Part shown: piece after piece, positions 47,755 through 56,426 of the stretch | How positions within the stretch are numbered: the stretch's first letter is position 1 | Layout: each line of letters starts with the position of its first letter | Assembly (NCBI RefSeq): GCF_024834045.1 | Contig: NZ_JANUXW010000005.1 | Span: 1 to 64,000, forward strand | DNA: 64,000 bases | DNA from: Neisseria montereyensis | GTDB taxonomy: Bacteria > Pseudomonadota > Gammaproteobacteria > Burkholderiales > Neisseriaceae | Direction: 5' to 3' | Notes under the pieces: generated by a model | Seen by the model: only the letters and a program-made list of their open reading frames with translations | The model's database searches: none | Told to the model about the DNA's origin: nothing | Made by a program: the position numbers and the translations under genes

Positions 47755-49411
47755 TAACTTGCAAGACCCCGTATTGGTGGTCGATGATGAAGCCGATATC
47801 CGCGATTTGATGGAAATGACCCTGATGAAAATGGGGTTGCGGGTAGAGACGGCGGTCGGTGTTGACGATGCCAAAGACAAACTCGACAACAACGATTATT
47901 CGTTGGTGTTAACCGATATGCGCATGCCCGACGGCTCCGGCTTGGAGGTGGTGCAATATATCGACGAATTGGCACTGGATACCCCCGTTGCCGTGATTAC
48001 CGCTTTCGGCAATGCCGATCAGGCGGTAGAAGCTTTGCGTGCCGGTGCGTTCGACTATCTGCAAAAGCCGATTACTCTGTCGCAACTGCGTTCTTTGGTA
48101 AAGTCGGCGGTAAAGATTAACGAGCCGTCTGAACCTGCGGCAGCCGCCAAAACAGAAACACCGCCGCCCCCGAAAGCCGAGCCTGCCCCTCCACCGCCGA
48201 AACCGGCTATGCCGTTTCGCGCCGCTTCTATATCTTATCCTGTCAAACAGCCGACACAGGCGCCGAAAAGCGGCTCCCCGCTCAACCGTTCGGCCGGTAT
48301 TCCCGAAAGCCTGCGTTCTTTGAAAGACCGTTTTTCCAGTGGCGAACTCACGGCACGATTATTGCCCGAACACGACGATATCGGCGGCGAGAACGATATG
48401 CCGCGCTTGTTGGGCATTTCGCCGCAAATGGTAGAAGTGCGCCATCTTATCCGCCGTTTGGCGCAAAGCAATGTGCCGGTTTATATTTCAGGCGAATCGG
48501 GTACGGGTAAAGAGCAGGCAGCACGGACTATTCACGAGCTTTCCGAACGTGCCGACAAACCCTTTATCGCTGTTAACTGCGGTGCGATTCCCGAAAACCT
48601 GATGGAAAGCGAATTTTTTGGTTATAAAAAAGGCAGCTTTACCGGCGCCGATACCGACCGTTCGGGCTTTTTCCAACATGCCGACGGCGGTACGCTGTTT
48701 CTCGACGAAGTGGCCGATTTGCCATTATCCATGCAGGTAAAACTATTGCGCGCCATTCAGGAAAAAGCCGTGCGCCGTATCGGTGATGCGCGCGAAACTT
48801 ATGTGGATGTCCGCATTGTTTGCGCCACCCATAAAAATTTGGAAGCTTTGGTGGAAAGCGGTGCATTCCGTCAGGATTTATACTACCGCCTGAATGTAGT
48901 GTCTTTAAATATGCCGCCTTTGCGTGAAATGCGCGAAGATTTGGGCGGGCTGATTGTGCATCTGCTTTATAAACACCGCACCAGCAGCGAAAGCTACAAA
49001 CTCAGCCCCAAAGCGCAAGAAGCCTTATTGCATTACAGTTATCCCGGCAATTTCCGCGAATTGGAAAACATTCTCGAACGCGCCGTCGCCCTTACGGTAG
49101 GGCAGGTTATCCAGTTAGACGACCTGCAAATCAACACCGGTTTGTTTCCCAGCCAAACGGCCGAGCGTGAGAAAAAAGATGCTTTCGATGAAATTATCGA
49201 AGCTCCGCCGGTCGGATTAAGTCCCGGCGGCTTGTTGCCCGAATTTGTGCCCGGGCAAATGCAGATTCAGGATTATCTGGATAAAATCGAGCGCGAAATC
49301 ATTGAACAGGCTTTAAAACAAACCCGCTATAACCGCACGCAGGCCGCCAAACTGCTCGGTATCAGTTTCCGTTCTATGCGCTATCGCATGGAACGCTTGG
49401 ATATTCATTAA
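47747..49411 (+). CDS. pilR: Sigma-54-dependent response regulator PilR
   Basis: 554 residues. Receiver domain (about 8-120) with the acidic pair Asp13-Asp14, phosphate-accepting Asp57 and the lysine in YLQKP; a long proline-rich linker (about 127-185); an AAA+ domain with GESGTGKE, the sigma-54 contact loop GSFTGA and a DEVADLP Walker B; a Fis-type DNA-binding helix (RTQAAKLLGISFRSMRYRM). It should activate pilin transcription with RpoN. The proline linker is unusually long. Translation is coupled to pilS. Confidence 0.93.
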   Translation: MSNNLQDPVLVVDDEADIRDLMEMTLMKMGLRVETAVGVDDAKDKLDNNDYSLVLTDMRMPDGSGLEVVQYIDELALDTPVAVITAFGNADQAVEALRAGAFDYLQKPITLSQLRSLVKSAVKINEPSEPAAAAKTETPPPPKAEPAPPPPKPAMPFRAASISYPVKQPTQAPKSGSPLNRSAGIPESLRSLKDRFSSGELTARLLPEHDDIGGENDMPRLLGISPQMVEVRHLIRRLAQSNVPVYISGESGTGKEQAARTIHELSERADKPFIAVNCGAIPENLMESEFFGYKKGSFTGADTDRSGFFQHADGGTLFLDEVADLPLSMQVKLLRAIQEKAVRRIGDARETYVDVRIVCATHKNLEALVESGAFRQDLYYRLNVVSLNMPPLREMREDLGGLIVHLLYKHRTSSESYKLSPKAQEALLHYSYPGNFRELENILERAVALTVGQVIQLDDLQINTGLFPSQTAEREKKDAFDEIIEAPPVGLSPGGLLPEFVPGQMQIQDYLDKIEREIIEQALKQTRYNRTQAAKLLGISFRSMRYRMERLDIH

Positions 49412-49493
49412 TCCGATAGGGCGTAGGCCGTAAGGTTTCAGACGGCCTATCTACTGATATGAGCCTATTAGGTATGAGGTGTCGGTTTAATGG

Positions 49494-49535
49494 AAAAGGC
49501 CGTCTGAAACTTTATCTTTCAGACGGCCTTTTTTA
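49494..49535 (+). terminator. DUS-pair terminator after pilR
   Basis: AAAAGGCCGTCTGAAA and its reverse complement with a short loop, followed by TTTT. It lies 83 bases after the stop; a single uptake sequence stands nearer (49438-49449). Confidence 0.87.
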
Positions 49536-49626
49536 AATAGCTGTCTAATTGCATATAATATTTTTATCATTCAAACACTTTTGCCCTTTAACGATTCTTA
49601 TCGTATTGATGAGGCCGTCTGAAAAC

Positions 49627-50379
49627 ATGACCATAGTTTATCTTACCGAATCCGCCGAACAACCCGTCCGCGATATTATCCGCCGTTTCGGCATGGCCGA
49701 ATCCACCGAGCCGCCCGAACAAGGCAGCTATTTGCAAGCCGATTCAGACGGCCTTTCCCTTTGCCGTGTCGGCGAAAAAGGCCGGGTGCGTGTTGATTTC
49801 GTAGGCGGTGCGGCGCAATACCGGCGTACCAAAGGCGGCGGCGAATTAATCGCCAAAGCCGTGAACCACACTACCCGACCCACCGTATGGGATGGCACCG
49901 GCGGGCTAGGGCGGGATGCTTTCGTATTGGCATCACTCGGTTTGGAAATAAAAGTGATTGAGCAAAATCCCGCTGTCGCCTGCCTGCTTTCAGACGGCCT
50001 GAGGCGAGCCGCAGAATCAGATGGGGAAATTGCCGCCATTGCCGCGCGCATTCATTTATATTTCGGCGATACCGGTATGCTGCTGCCGCAATTGGCCGCC
50101 GAACACGGCCGCCCCGATGTGGTTTATCTCGACCCCATGTACCCCGAACGGCAAAAGTCTGCCGCCGTAAAAAAAGAAATGGCTTATTTTCATGATTTGA
50201 TTGATACGCCGCAAAACGAAGCCGGCCTGCTTGCCGCCGCAAGAAAAACCGCGAAAAAGCGGATTGTGGTCAAACGCCCCCGTTTAGGGCAGTTTCTCAA
50301 CGGCGAATCCCCCGCTTATCAATACACCGGCAAAAGTACCCGCTTTGATGTTTATCTGCCCGAATTAGATACATTATAA
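49627..50379 (+). CDS. rsmJ: 16S rRNA m2G1516 methyltransferase
   Basis: 250 residues. It methylates guanine 1516 of 16S rRNA. Motifs: VWDGTGGLGRDAFVLASLG (SAM loop), VVYLDPMYPERQKSA (catalytic DPMYP) and VKRPRLGQFLNG. An ATG at 49549 is in frame but its first residues run through an uptake sequence (LMRPSEN), so 49627 is chosen. Two more uptake sequences lie inside the gene. Confidence 0.95.
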   Translation: MTIVYLTESAEQPVRDIIRRFGMAESTEPPEQGSYLQADSDGLSLCRVGEKGRVRVDFVGGAAQYRRTKGGGELIAKAVNHTTRPTVWDGTGGLGRDAFVLASLGLEIKVIEQNPAVACLLSDGLRRAAESDGEIAAIAARIHLYFGDTGMLLPQLAAEHGRPDVVYLDPMYPERQKSAAVKKEMAYFHDLIDTPQNEAGLLAAARKTAKKRIVVKRPRLGQFLNGESPAYQYTGKSTRFDVYLPELDTL

Positions 50380-50523
50380 ATAATGGTTATATTCAATGTA
50401 GTCGAGTAAATATGATTCTGATGCTGATGTAAAAGTTGTATTCGTGATAAACATGTGAATAAGCAGCATTTGACGTAGGCGGCTGAGAGTGCATGAGGCA
50501 TCTCATGGCTTTTGAGGTTCTGA

Positions 50524-50982
50524 TTATTTACCCCTTAAAAGTTTTTTAGCCAGAGCCACCATATCATTAAAGCCGTTTCCTTTTTTGCCGTAAGTAAGCG
50601 AATAACAAATATTCCCATCCAAAACAGTTAGATAATCACGCATCTGGCTTGAGTTGTCGGATACGCTAGGCATTGTAAATAAGGCAGGCCGATTATTGAC
50701 TGATAGAGGCAAATCACCAAACAATCCTACTGTATCAATACATTCGGATTGTTCTGTAACACGCTTATAAGTTACCAATAGCCCCGAACAAGACGCGCCT
50801 GAACATTTGCCGGCTGGTTGATAATTCAAAACCGTTTCGTTTCCCTGTCGAGATAATGCCGGAACATATTGAAGCCCTTTGGTATGAGCAAAATTTTGGA
50901 CAATAGCATTTGTTTTATCGTTCGATGCAGCCACGCTAAATCCGCTAACCAATAATATTAAAGCCAAGGTTAATGTTCTCAT
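50524..50982 (-). CDS. Small exported protein of unknown function (1)
   Basis: 152 residues with a signal peptide (MRTLTLALILLVSGFSVAA). The mature part has four cysteines (CSGASCSG, SECID, GNICYS) that could form two disulfides. No known fold is recognised. It lies six bases downstream of the next small exported gene on the same strand, so the two form an operon. Confidence 0.68.
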   Translation of the reverse strand: MRTLTLALILLVSGFSVAASNDKTNAIVQNFAHTKGLQYVPALSRQGNETVLNYQPAGKCSGASCSGLLVTYKRVTEQSECIDTVGLFGDLPLSVNNRPALFTMPSVSDNSSQMRDYLTVLDGNICYSLTYGKKGNGFNDMVALAKKLLRGK

Positions 50983-50988
50983 GCTTAC

Positions 50989-51366
50989 TTAACGCCTTTC
51001 TCTTTCAAACCGATATACCTGATCAATATTATCAATGTCGGTTAAAGTCGCTGTTTTACCTGTAACGTCCAATTGGTATAGATCAAAACCATTTTGTTGG
51101 ATAATGTTTTTGCCATTTTTACGGGTTAGCTTTAGCGGTGTATCCCCCCAAGCATTTTTTAGGCGCACTATTTTACCTTTGTTGGTAATAACCAAAGCCG
51201 AACTCATACCATGTTGTGCCTCAAAATGGGTCTGGCCGATGCGCTGATATGTACCATCTATGCCGTTTGCCTGTGCATACCCAAACCCAAATAATGCAAA
51301 GACAAAGAATATATTTTTTATATTAATAGCATATTCTATGCGGTTAAATTTTTTAACTGGTTTCAT
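50989..51366 (-). CDS. Small exported protein of unknown function (2)
   Basis: 125 residues with a membrane-type or signal sequence (about 15-34: IKNIFFVFALFGFGYAQA) preceded by a long basic start. The mature part begins NGIDGTYQRIG and is made of short strands, as in small lipocalin-like or 'DUF' periplasmic proteins. A nearer start could be at a later codon, but no second methionine lies before the signal. First gene of a two-gene unit with the protein at 50524. Confidence 0.66.
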   Translation of the reverse strand: MKPVKKFNRIEYAINIKNIFFVFALFGFGYAQANGIDGTYQRIGQTHFEAQHGMSSALVITNKGKIVRLKNAWGDTPLKLTRKNGKNIIQQNGFDLYQLDVTGKTATLTDIDNIDQVYRFERERR

Positions 51367-51433
51367 GATAAATTAATTTCACTTAAAATCATTTGAGCTA
51401 TTTTAGCTGGTGCTTATTCAGAGGTGTATAGGC

Positions 51434-51706
51434 ATGAATAGTTTCCATTGTTTTCAGACGGCCACACTACTGGAAGAATGGCAACAGCAGATAGAGATGA
51501 TGGCCGAAGATGAAAGAAGAGAAATACAATTAGTCATACAGTAAACTGATGGCATTTTTGCCCTTGAGGGATTTGAAAGAACCGAGCAAAACAGAAAAGT
51601 TGATGAGGCAATATTGGTTGGACGGGTATCCACCAAACAAGTAATTGATGAGATGCTTAAGTATGTCCATGAGCATAAAACCGTTGATGGTTTTATTGAA
51701 AGTTGA
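51434..51706 (+). pseudogene. Interrupted antitoxin-like gene
   Basis: Reading from ATG 51434 gives 36 codons (ending ..REIQLVIQ), a TAA at 51542-51544, then the same frame stays open to TGA at 51704. The second half reads TDGIFALEGFERTEQN, then RVSTKQVIDEMLKYVHEH, which resembles antitoxins of the VbhA type (a short helical domain with an S-x-L-E-G-like strip), though only by eye. A single base change CAA to TAA would explain the stop. No Fic partner is close by. A DUS forms part of codons 7-10. Confidence 0.5.
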
Positions 51707-51738
51707 GTATGAGCTTTTAAGAATTAGGTAGAGTGTGG

Positions 51739-52050
51739 TTACCGTCTGTTTCTATCTTGGTTTATTTGTTGTATGCGGATATGTTCAATTAGTTCGCTAT
51801 GTTTTTCAGCTTCCGTCTTACCATAATCCCAAATGCTGCTTTTTTTGCTGCGGCTTGTTGAGTTTTCTTTCATCATGTCTGAGAACTTTGGTAAGAATGG
51901 CAGTAATAACCGCAAGATGCTCCAAAATAGACCTAAAACTGTAGTAATTATTAACATTGGAATAGCAATCAGGGCGTAAAGCCCTGCGAAAAACACGGCG
52001 ACGAACAACAGCCAAATAATACATTTATATAAAATAATACCCCAATCCAT
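51739..52050 (-). CDS. Small inner-membrane protein of unknown function
   Basis: 103 residues: two hydrophobic segments (about 6-24 and 26-54, both rich in I, L and F) and a charged C-terminal half (SRSKKSSIWDYGKTEAEKH). The ATG is preceded by AAGGAAGCAAAAGA. No family recognised. Confidence 0.6.
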   Translation of the reverse strand: MDWGIILYKCIIWLLFVAVFFAGLYALIAIPMLIITTVLGLFWSILRLLLPFLPKFSDMMKENSTSRSKKSSIWDYGKTEAEKHSELIEHIRIQQINQDRNRR

Positions 52051-52159
52051 TCTTTTGCTTCCTTATTGGCTAATTCGCTGTAATACGTTTGATGCGGTTA
52101 AATATTTTTGAATATAGCATAGGTAGCGGTTGAAAGTACAATCTGTTTATTTCTTTTGT

Positions 52160-52302
52160 CTAGCAATTGCTATCGGTTGTTTCTATGTAATTTCCGTTTC
52201 TGTCTTTTTTGTGTCTAGTAGTTGTAAAGGTAAATTCATTAGATTTTGTTACATAGCCGTCTGAAGAAAATTCAGATACATGACTATGGACAATTTCTTT
52301 AA
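52160..52302 (-). pseudogene. Possible 3' remnant of a gene cut by array 1
   Basis: On the minus strand an open frame enters from the first repeat and runs through KEIVHSHVSEFSSDGYVTKS and NEFTFTTTRHKKDRNGNY to a stop. Composition looks like real protein, and a DUS-like TTCAGACGGCT lies inside. No start is available outside the array. It may be the tail of a gene whose front was lost when the array came to lie here. Low confidence. Confidence 0.3.
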
Positions 52303-53197
52303 GTTTCAACACACAGCCGCGCAAAGGCGGCTGACCACTACCACAAACAGGACAGGCAATATGCACTCGGTTTCAACACGCAGCCGCGCAAAGGCGGCTG
52401 AGCAAGCTCTTTTTTCCACTTCGGCCAACTTTTCGGTTTCAACACGCAGCCGCGCAAAGGCGGCTGAGTGGACAAGCCGCAGAAGTGATTGAAATCGGCA
52501 GTGTTTCAACACGCAGCCGCGCAAAGGCGGCTGACAACGGCAGCCTCTAACTCTCCACCGAACAAGTCGTTTCAACACGCAGCCGCGCAAAGGCGGCTGA
52601 TTGGAACAATGCGCGAGCAAATGGCAGGGCTAGTTGTTTCAACACGCAGCCGCGCAAAGGCGGCTGATAGAGTGCAGCGAGCCATAAACATTTGAGCGTT
52701 GGTTTCAACACGCAGCCGCGCAAAGGCGGCTGAATTTTTAAAACTTTTGTTTTTGGATTGACATAAAGTTTCAACACGCAGCCGCGCAAAGGCGGCTGAG
52801 TATAAGGTAGACCGTGTGGAGTGGCTTGATGATGTTTCAACACGCAGCCGCGCAAAGGCGGCTGATGATGGTACGCTTAAGCCTGTAAGTGAGTGGACGG
52901 TTTCAACACGCAGCCGCGCAAAGGCGGCTGAACGAAGATTTGACGCGACGGGAAGAGCAGCAGAAGTTTCAACACGCAGCCGCGCAAAGGCGGCTGAGCC
53001 GATATTGGCACTACTGCATCTGCTGAAATTGCGTTTCAACACGCAGCCGCGCAAAGGCGGCTGACTTTAGTTTCATTGTAAGAGGATATAGTCAGGGCGT
53101 TTCAACACGCAGCCGCGCAAAGGCGGCTGATTGACCCCGCTAATGCCCACGCGCCCGTAATTTTTGTTTCAACACGCAGCCGCGCAAAGGCGGCTGA
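52303..53197 (-). CRISPR. CRISPR array 1: 14 repeats, 13 spacers (type I-C-like)
   Basis: Repeats of 32 bp begin GTTTCAACACGC and end GGCGGCTGA on the plus strand, with starts at 52303, 52370, 52436, 52503, 52569, 52636, 52702, 52768, 52834, 52900, 52966, 53033, 53099 and 53166. Spacers are 34-35 bp. Repeat 1 differs by one base (A at position 11), marking the far, old end, while the conserved leader lies on the right, so the array reads on the minus strand. Three positions (11, 19, 21) differ from array 2. The sizes suit subtype I-C. No cas gene adjoins; it depends on genes elsewhere. Confidence 0.97.
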
Positions 53198-53383
53198 AGC
53201 CCCTTGTGAAACTTGCACCAATCAAAGCCTTGAAAGCTTTAATTCGCTAAAGTAGCGTTAAGGGTCTGAAAAAAGTATAACACAGCCGTTTGGGTTATAC
53301 CTATATTCATAATATCTTCATTATTAAAGCGTTTTTGTGGCCGCTAATCTCAACGTATTTTAATGGGCGCTATATATTAGCGA
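53198..53383 (-). promoter_or_regulatory. Leader of CRISPR array 1
   Basis: Homologous to the leader of array 2. Both start AGCCCCTT.. next to the last repeat, contain a hairpin (here GTATAAC/GTTATAC at 53275-53300) and, about 145 bases from the repeat, a 42-base conserved block (53342-53383) with ends CGCTAAT and ATTAGCG. Leaders hold the promoter for the pre-crRNA and the sites that guide new spacers to the first repeat. Confidence 0.8.
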
Positions 53384-53560
53384 GTCATCATTTTATGACT
53401 TTCGGGATTTTTTGTTTATATGTTATAAACTTGTTTGATTTTATGTTAAACATTGGGTTTGATAAAGCCATTTAGAGCTATAAACTATAGATAATCTATA
53501 ACAATATGGCTTGATTAAGTTATAAAATAGTTGAATGTTACAACCGGAGAATAATTGAAT

Positions 53561-54625
53561 ATGGACTCTTTAACTCAGGCCGTATTGGGGGCGGCGGTGC
53601 AGGGGGCTGGCTTGGGCAAGTATCAGGGGCGTAAGGCGATTTTTTATGGCGCATTGCTTGGTACGCTACCTGATTTGGATGTGTTTATCCATTACGATGA
53701 TCCGATTTCTTCCATGACTTATCATCGTAGTTTTTCCCATAGTTTAATGGTATTGGTACTGCTTGCCGCCGTGATGACTTGGATAATTAAAAAACGTTGG
53801 CCCGATTCGCCGTATAGTTCGTCGCGCTTGTTTTATACGATAACGGCAAGTTTGATAACTCATCCCTTGTTAGATGCCTGTACGGCATACGGCACGCAAT
53901 TATTATGGCCGTTTATGCCTACGCCGCAACAATGGTCGGCCGTTTTTATTGTCGATCCGGTCTATACCGTGCCGCTTTTATTGGCGGTTATTGCTGTATT
54001 GTGGCGCGGAATAAAAACGAGTACGCATCGGGCGTTGGTATTGGCGCTGGCTTGGAGTACGGCTTATCTGGTATGGGGCGGCTATGGGCAATATCATCAT
54101 GAGCAACGGGTTAAAGCGTTTTTGGAAAGCGAGGGAATGACTGTCCAACGGATTATGGCAACGCCGATGCCGTTTAATACCCTAACTTTCAGGGTGTTGG
54201 CGCAAACAGATGACGGCAATTATATAGAGGCTGTTAGCGGTTGGTTTGATAATCGTCCGCCGGAATATGTGCGGCTGCCGCAAGGGTTGGATTTGGCAGA
54301 GCCTATACGCGATGAAGTGCTTTTTAAACGTTTAAATTGGTTTAGCGACGGTTGGATTCGTGTGAACCAAGAAGATAATCAGTTGGTAGTTAGCGATTTG
54401 CGCATGGGTTTGGGCAATTCTTTATCCTTCCGTTTTGTGATGGCCGAATATGATGGCAATAATTGGAATCCGGTAAGGCCGTATAGATTCGGCAGCGGAC
54501 TTCGTGATGTGCCGGCTTATTTGAGCTATGTGTGGCCGCGCGTGCGGTATGGTACACCGATGCCGTTGAAAGAGTTGGTGAGCGAGGCTGAACCTGCCGC
54601 ACCGAAAGCAGCCCGGGAAAATTAA
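53561..54625 (+). CDS. YdjM/DUF457-type membrane-bound metal-dependent hydrolase
   Basis: 354 residues. The start MDSLTQAVLGAAVQGAGLGK, the block GTLPDLDVFI, HRSFSHSL and THPLLDACTAYGTQLLWP are typical of the family, with D and H residues for metal binding; four membrane segments lie between residues 60 and 180. A soluble C-terminal part follows. The ATG at 53561 stands 12 bases after GGAG, while a TTG at 53555 stands at six; the family start favours the ATG. Its terminator lies at 54653. Confidence 0.88.
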   Translation: MDSLTQAVLGAAVQGAGLGKYQGRKAIFYGALLGTLPDLDVFIHYDDPISSMTYHRSFSHSLMVLVLLAAVMTWIIKKRWPDSPYSSSRLFYTITASLITHPLLDACTAYGTQLLWPFMPTPQQWSAVFIVDPVYTVPLLLAVIAVLWRGIKTSTHRALVLALAWSTAYLVWGGYGQYHHEQRVKAFLESEGMTVQRIMATPMPFNTLTFRVLAQTDDGNYIEAVSGWFDNRPPEYVRLPQGLDLAEPIRDEVLFKRLNWFSDGWIRVNQEDNQLVVSDLRMGLGNSLSFRFVMAEYDGNNWNPVRPYRFGSGLRDVPAYLSYVWPRVRYGTPMPLKELVSEAEPAAPKAAREN

Positions 54626-55041
54626 AAACTTGAATGACGAAGTCAATAAAATAACAGGCAGATAAGAAATCATCTGCCTGTTTCTTTATGCTTAGAGTAT
54701 TTTGAATAATGAAATAAAGGGCGAATTATCCGAATATCCATGATAACTTTATTTTCAGACGGCCTTATATAGGGGCGGATTGCATATCCGCACGTTTGTT
54801 TGGCTTTAGCGAATACACGATAATGTCGGCATTTTCGGGGTGCAAATATAGATTTATTGATTTTATTGTATAGAAAAGGGCATTATATTCATTAAATAAA
54901 TCAGGCCGTCTGAAAACAATATTATTAAATAATAGTTTGCTATATTCAAAATCAATATTTATTGTTAAGATTTGCCTGCTGAAATATTGAAAATAAATAT
55001 TTAGTCGGTTAGAAGTTTAATCTCTTTAAAAGGAATGGGTG
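54626..55041. other. Intergenic region with terminator, half MITE and DUS
   Basis: Contains a terminator at 54653-54687, an uptake sequence near 54755 directly before a half copy of the inverted-repeat element (GGGGCGGATTGCATATCCG at about 54772-54790; the other end is missing), another uptake sequence at 54902-54913 and a promoter-rich AT stretch before the next gene. Confidence 0.6.
54653..54687 (+). terminator. Intrinsic terminator after the YdjM-like gene
   Basis: AACAGGCAGAT (54653-54663) and ATCTGCCTGTT (54672-54682) with an eight-base loop, then TCTTT. Not built from an uptake sequence. Confidence 0.85.
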
Positions 55042-55992
55042 ATGAATATCTTAATCACAGGCGGTTCGGGGTTTTTAGGCCGGTCTTTAAGCCGACGGTT
55101 AAAAAACTTGTCGGACAATAATCAAAATTCTGCTACCCGCATCACATGGTTAACCCGAGATAGCGGGCAGTTTCATCCCGATTATATCGATTTAATGACT
55201 TATGAAGACTTCAAAACCACCGAAGAAACCTTTGATGTGATTATCAACCTTGCCGGAGCGGGCATTGCCGATAAGCGTTGGAGCGCAGCACGGAAAAAAG
55301 CCCTGTTCGACAGCCGAATCCGCCCCACACAAGCCGTTTTAGCATTTATTGCGCGTACCCAAACACCGCCCAAGCTGCTCGTGAGCGGTTCTGCCATTGG
55401 ATGGTATGGTGTTCAAGGTGAAAAAACATTAGATGAGAATAGCGGTTTTGTCGGCGATTTCGCCCATGATTTATGCGAAGCATGGGAAAAAGAAGCCGAA
55501 CTTGCCACCGCTTCAGGCATTGAAGTGGTTATCTTGCGCACCGGCGTGGTGATACACCCCAAAGGCGGTATGCTTGCCCGGTTGCTAACCCCGTTTAAAT
55601 TCGGGCTCGGCGGTAAACTAGGCAATGGTAAACAAATAATGAGCTGGATTAGCCAAGAGGATTGGGTAAACGCCACAGGATTTATTATTGAACAACATTT
55701 GGCCAAACAAACGCAGCAGACGCAAAACAAACCCGAAGCCGGCAGCATGGTAAGTCTATATAACCTAACCGCTCCAAATCCGGTGAGCAATCAGGAGTTT
55801 ACCAAAACATTAGGCAGCTATTTGCATCGACCCACATTTATGGGCGTACCGGCCTTTATACTAAAACTGATATTGGGTGAAATGTCGACTTTATTGCTTG
55901 ATGGACAAAAGGTGATGCCTAAGAATCTATTGGAACAAGGCTTTAAGTTTCGGCATAGCTATTTAAAACAGGCTTTGGAAGAACAGGAGTGA
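55042..55992 (+). CDS. TIGR01777/YfcH-type NAD(P)-binding epimerase-like protein
   Basis: 316 residues. Extended short-chain dehydrogenase fold: ILITGGSGFLGRSLSRRL, NLAGAGIADKRW (a family hallmark), SGSAIGWYG and a C-terminal DUF1731-like end with PAFILKLILGEMSTLLLDGQ and KFRHSYLKQAL. The substrate is unknown. The ATG at 55042 is preceded by AAAGGA eight bases earlier, better than the GTG at 55039. It lies between the two CRISPR arrays and has no clear link with them. Confidence 0.92.
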   Translation: MNILITGGSGFLGRSLSRRLKNLSDNNQNSATRITWLTRDSGQFHPDYIDLMTYEDFKTTEETFDVIINLAGAGIADKRWSAARKKALFDSRIRPTQAVLAFIARTQTPPKLLVSGSAIGWYGVQGEKTLDENSGFVGDFAHDLCEAWEKEAELATASGIEVVILRTGVVIHPKGGMLARLLTPFKFGLGGKLGNGKQIMSWISQEDWVNATGFIIEQHLAKQTQQTQNKPEAGSMVSLYNLTAPNPVSNQEFTKTLGSYLHRPTFMGVPAFILKLILGEMSTLLLDGQKVMPKNLLEQGFKFRHSYLKQALEEQE

Positions 55993-56426
55993 GATGAGTA
56001 GAAGTAGGCCGGATTGCTTTTATTATATACAGCTATCCGAATGCGGCTGATAACTGAACAAGTAATCCTTATTCAATAAAATGGTATTGTTTTTAGGATT
56101 ATCGATACTGTTTGGAAAACCTACACATATAGTGCAGGTTCTCACAAAAGGTTAACGTATGTTTCTTTTTTTCTGTGCTATTGCTCCAGAAATTAGTACA
56201 TATGCAATAACCAAGATTCCGAGGCCACCTAAAATTATAGTTCCTATTACGTTATTCATTCTCATATCCTTTCATTATGAAAGTTATCATTCAAATGATA
56301 CCACAAATGAAAAAACTAAAAATAATCAAAAATAAACTGAATAGAAAATGATCACCCTGCCACAAAAAAAGCTTGGGTAACGATGCTAACTCCAAGTAGG
56401 TTTCATTTTGCTGCTAGATCATTTAA
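55993..56426. other. Region between yfcH-like gene and array 2
   Basis: About 430 AT-rich bases. The only supported item is the small minus-strand frame at 56152-56259. The last 150 bases hold no gene and no leader, which fits the far end of the array. Confidence 0.55.
56152..56259 (-). CDS. Putative 35-residue membrane peptide
   Basis: Starting at the ATG 56259, the peptide reads MNNVIGTIILGGLGILVIAY, then VLISGAIAQKKRNIR and stops. It is one hydrophobic helix with a basic tail. AAAGGA stands seven bases before this ATG; an ATG six bases earlier is too near. The pattern suits either a small membrane subunit or the toxin of a type I pair. It lies 170 bases before the oldest repeat of array 2. 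Confidence 0.5.
   Translation of the reverse strand: MNNVIGTIILGGLGILVIAYVLISGAIAQKKRNIR

Noticed and set aside
51454-51636. Minus-strand 60-codon frame opposite the antitoxin-like pseudogene
   Set aside because: Serine-rich shadow without ribosome site; the plus frame has the better coding character on both sides of the stop.
52572-53054. Open frames of 80-160 codons across CRISPR array 1 (for example SAAFARLRVET repeats)
   Set aside because: They are translations of the 32-bp repeats; the repeat-spacer unit near 66 bp keeps frames open by chance.
53384-53560. Remnants of cas2 beyond the leader of array 1
   Set aside because: Beyond the 42-base block the sequence shows no similarity to the end of cas2 in any frame, so no duplicated cas gene can be claimed.
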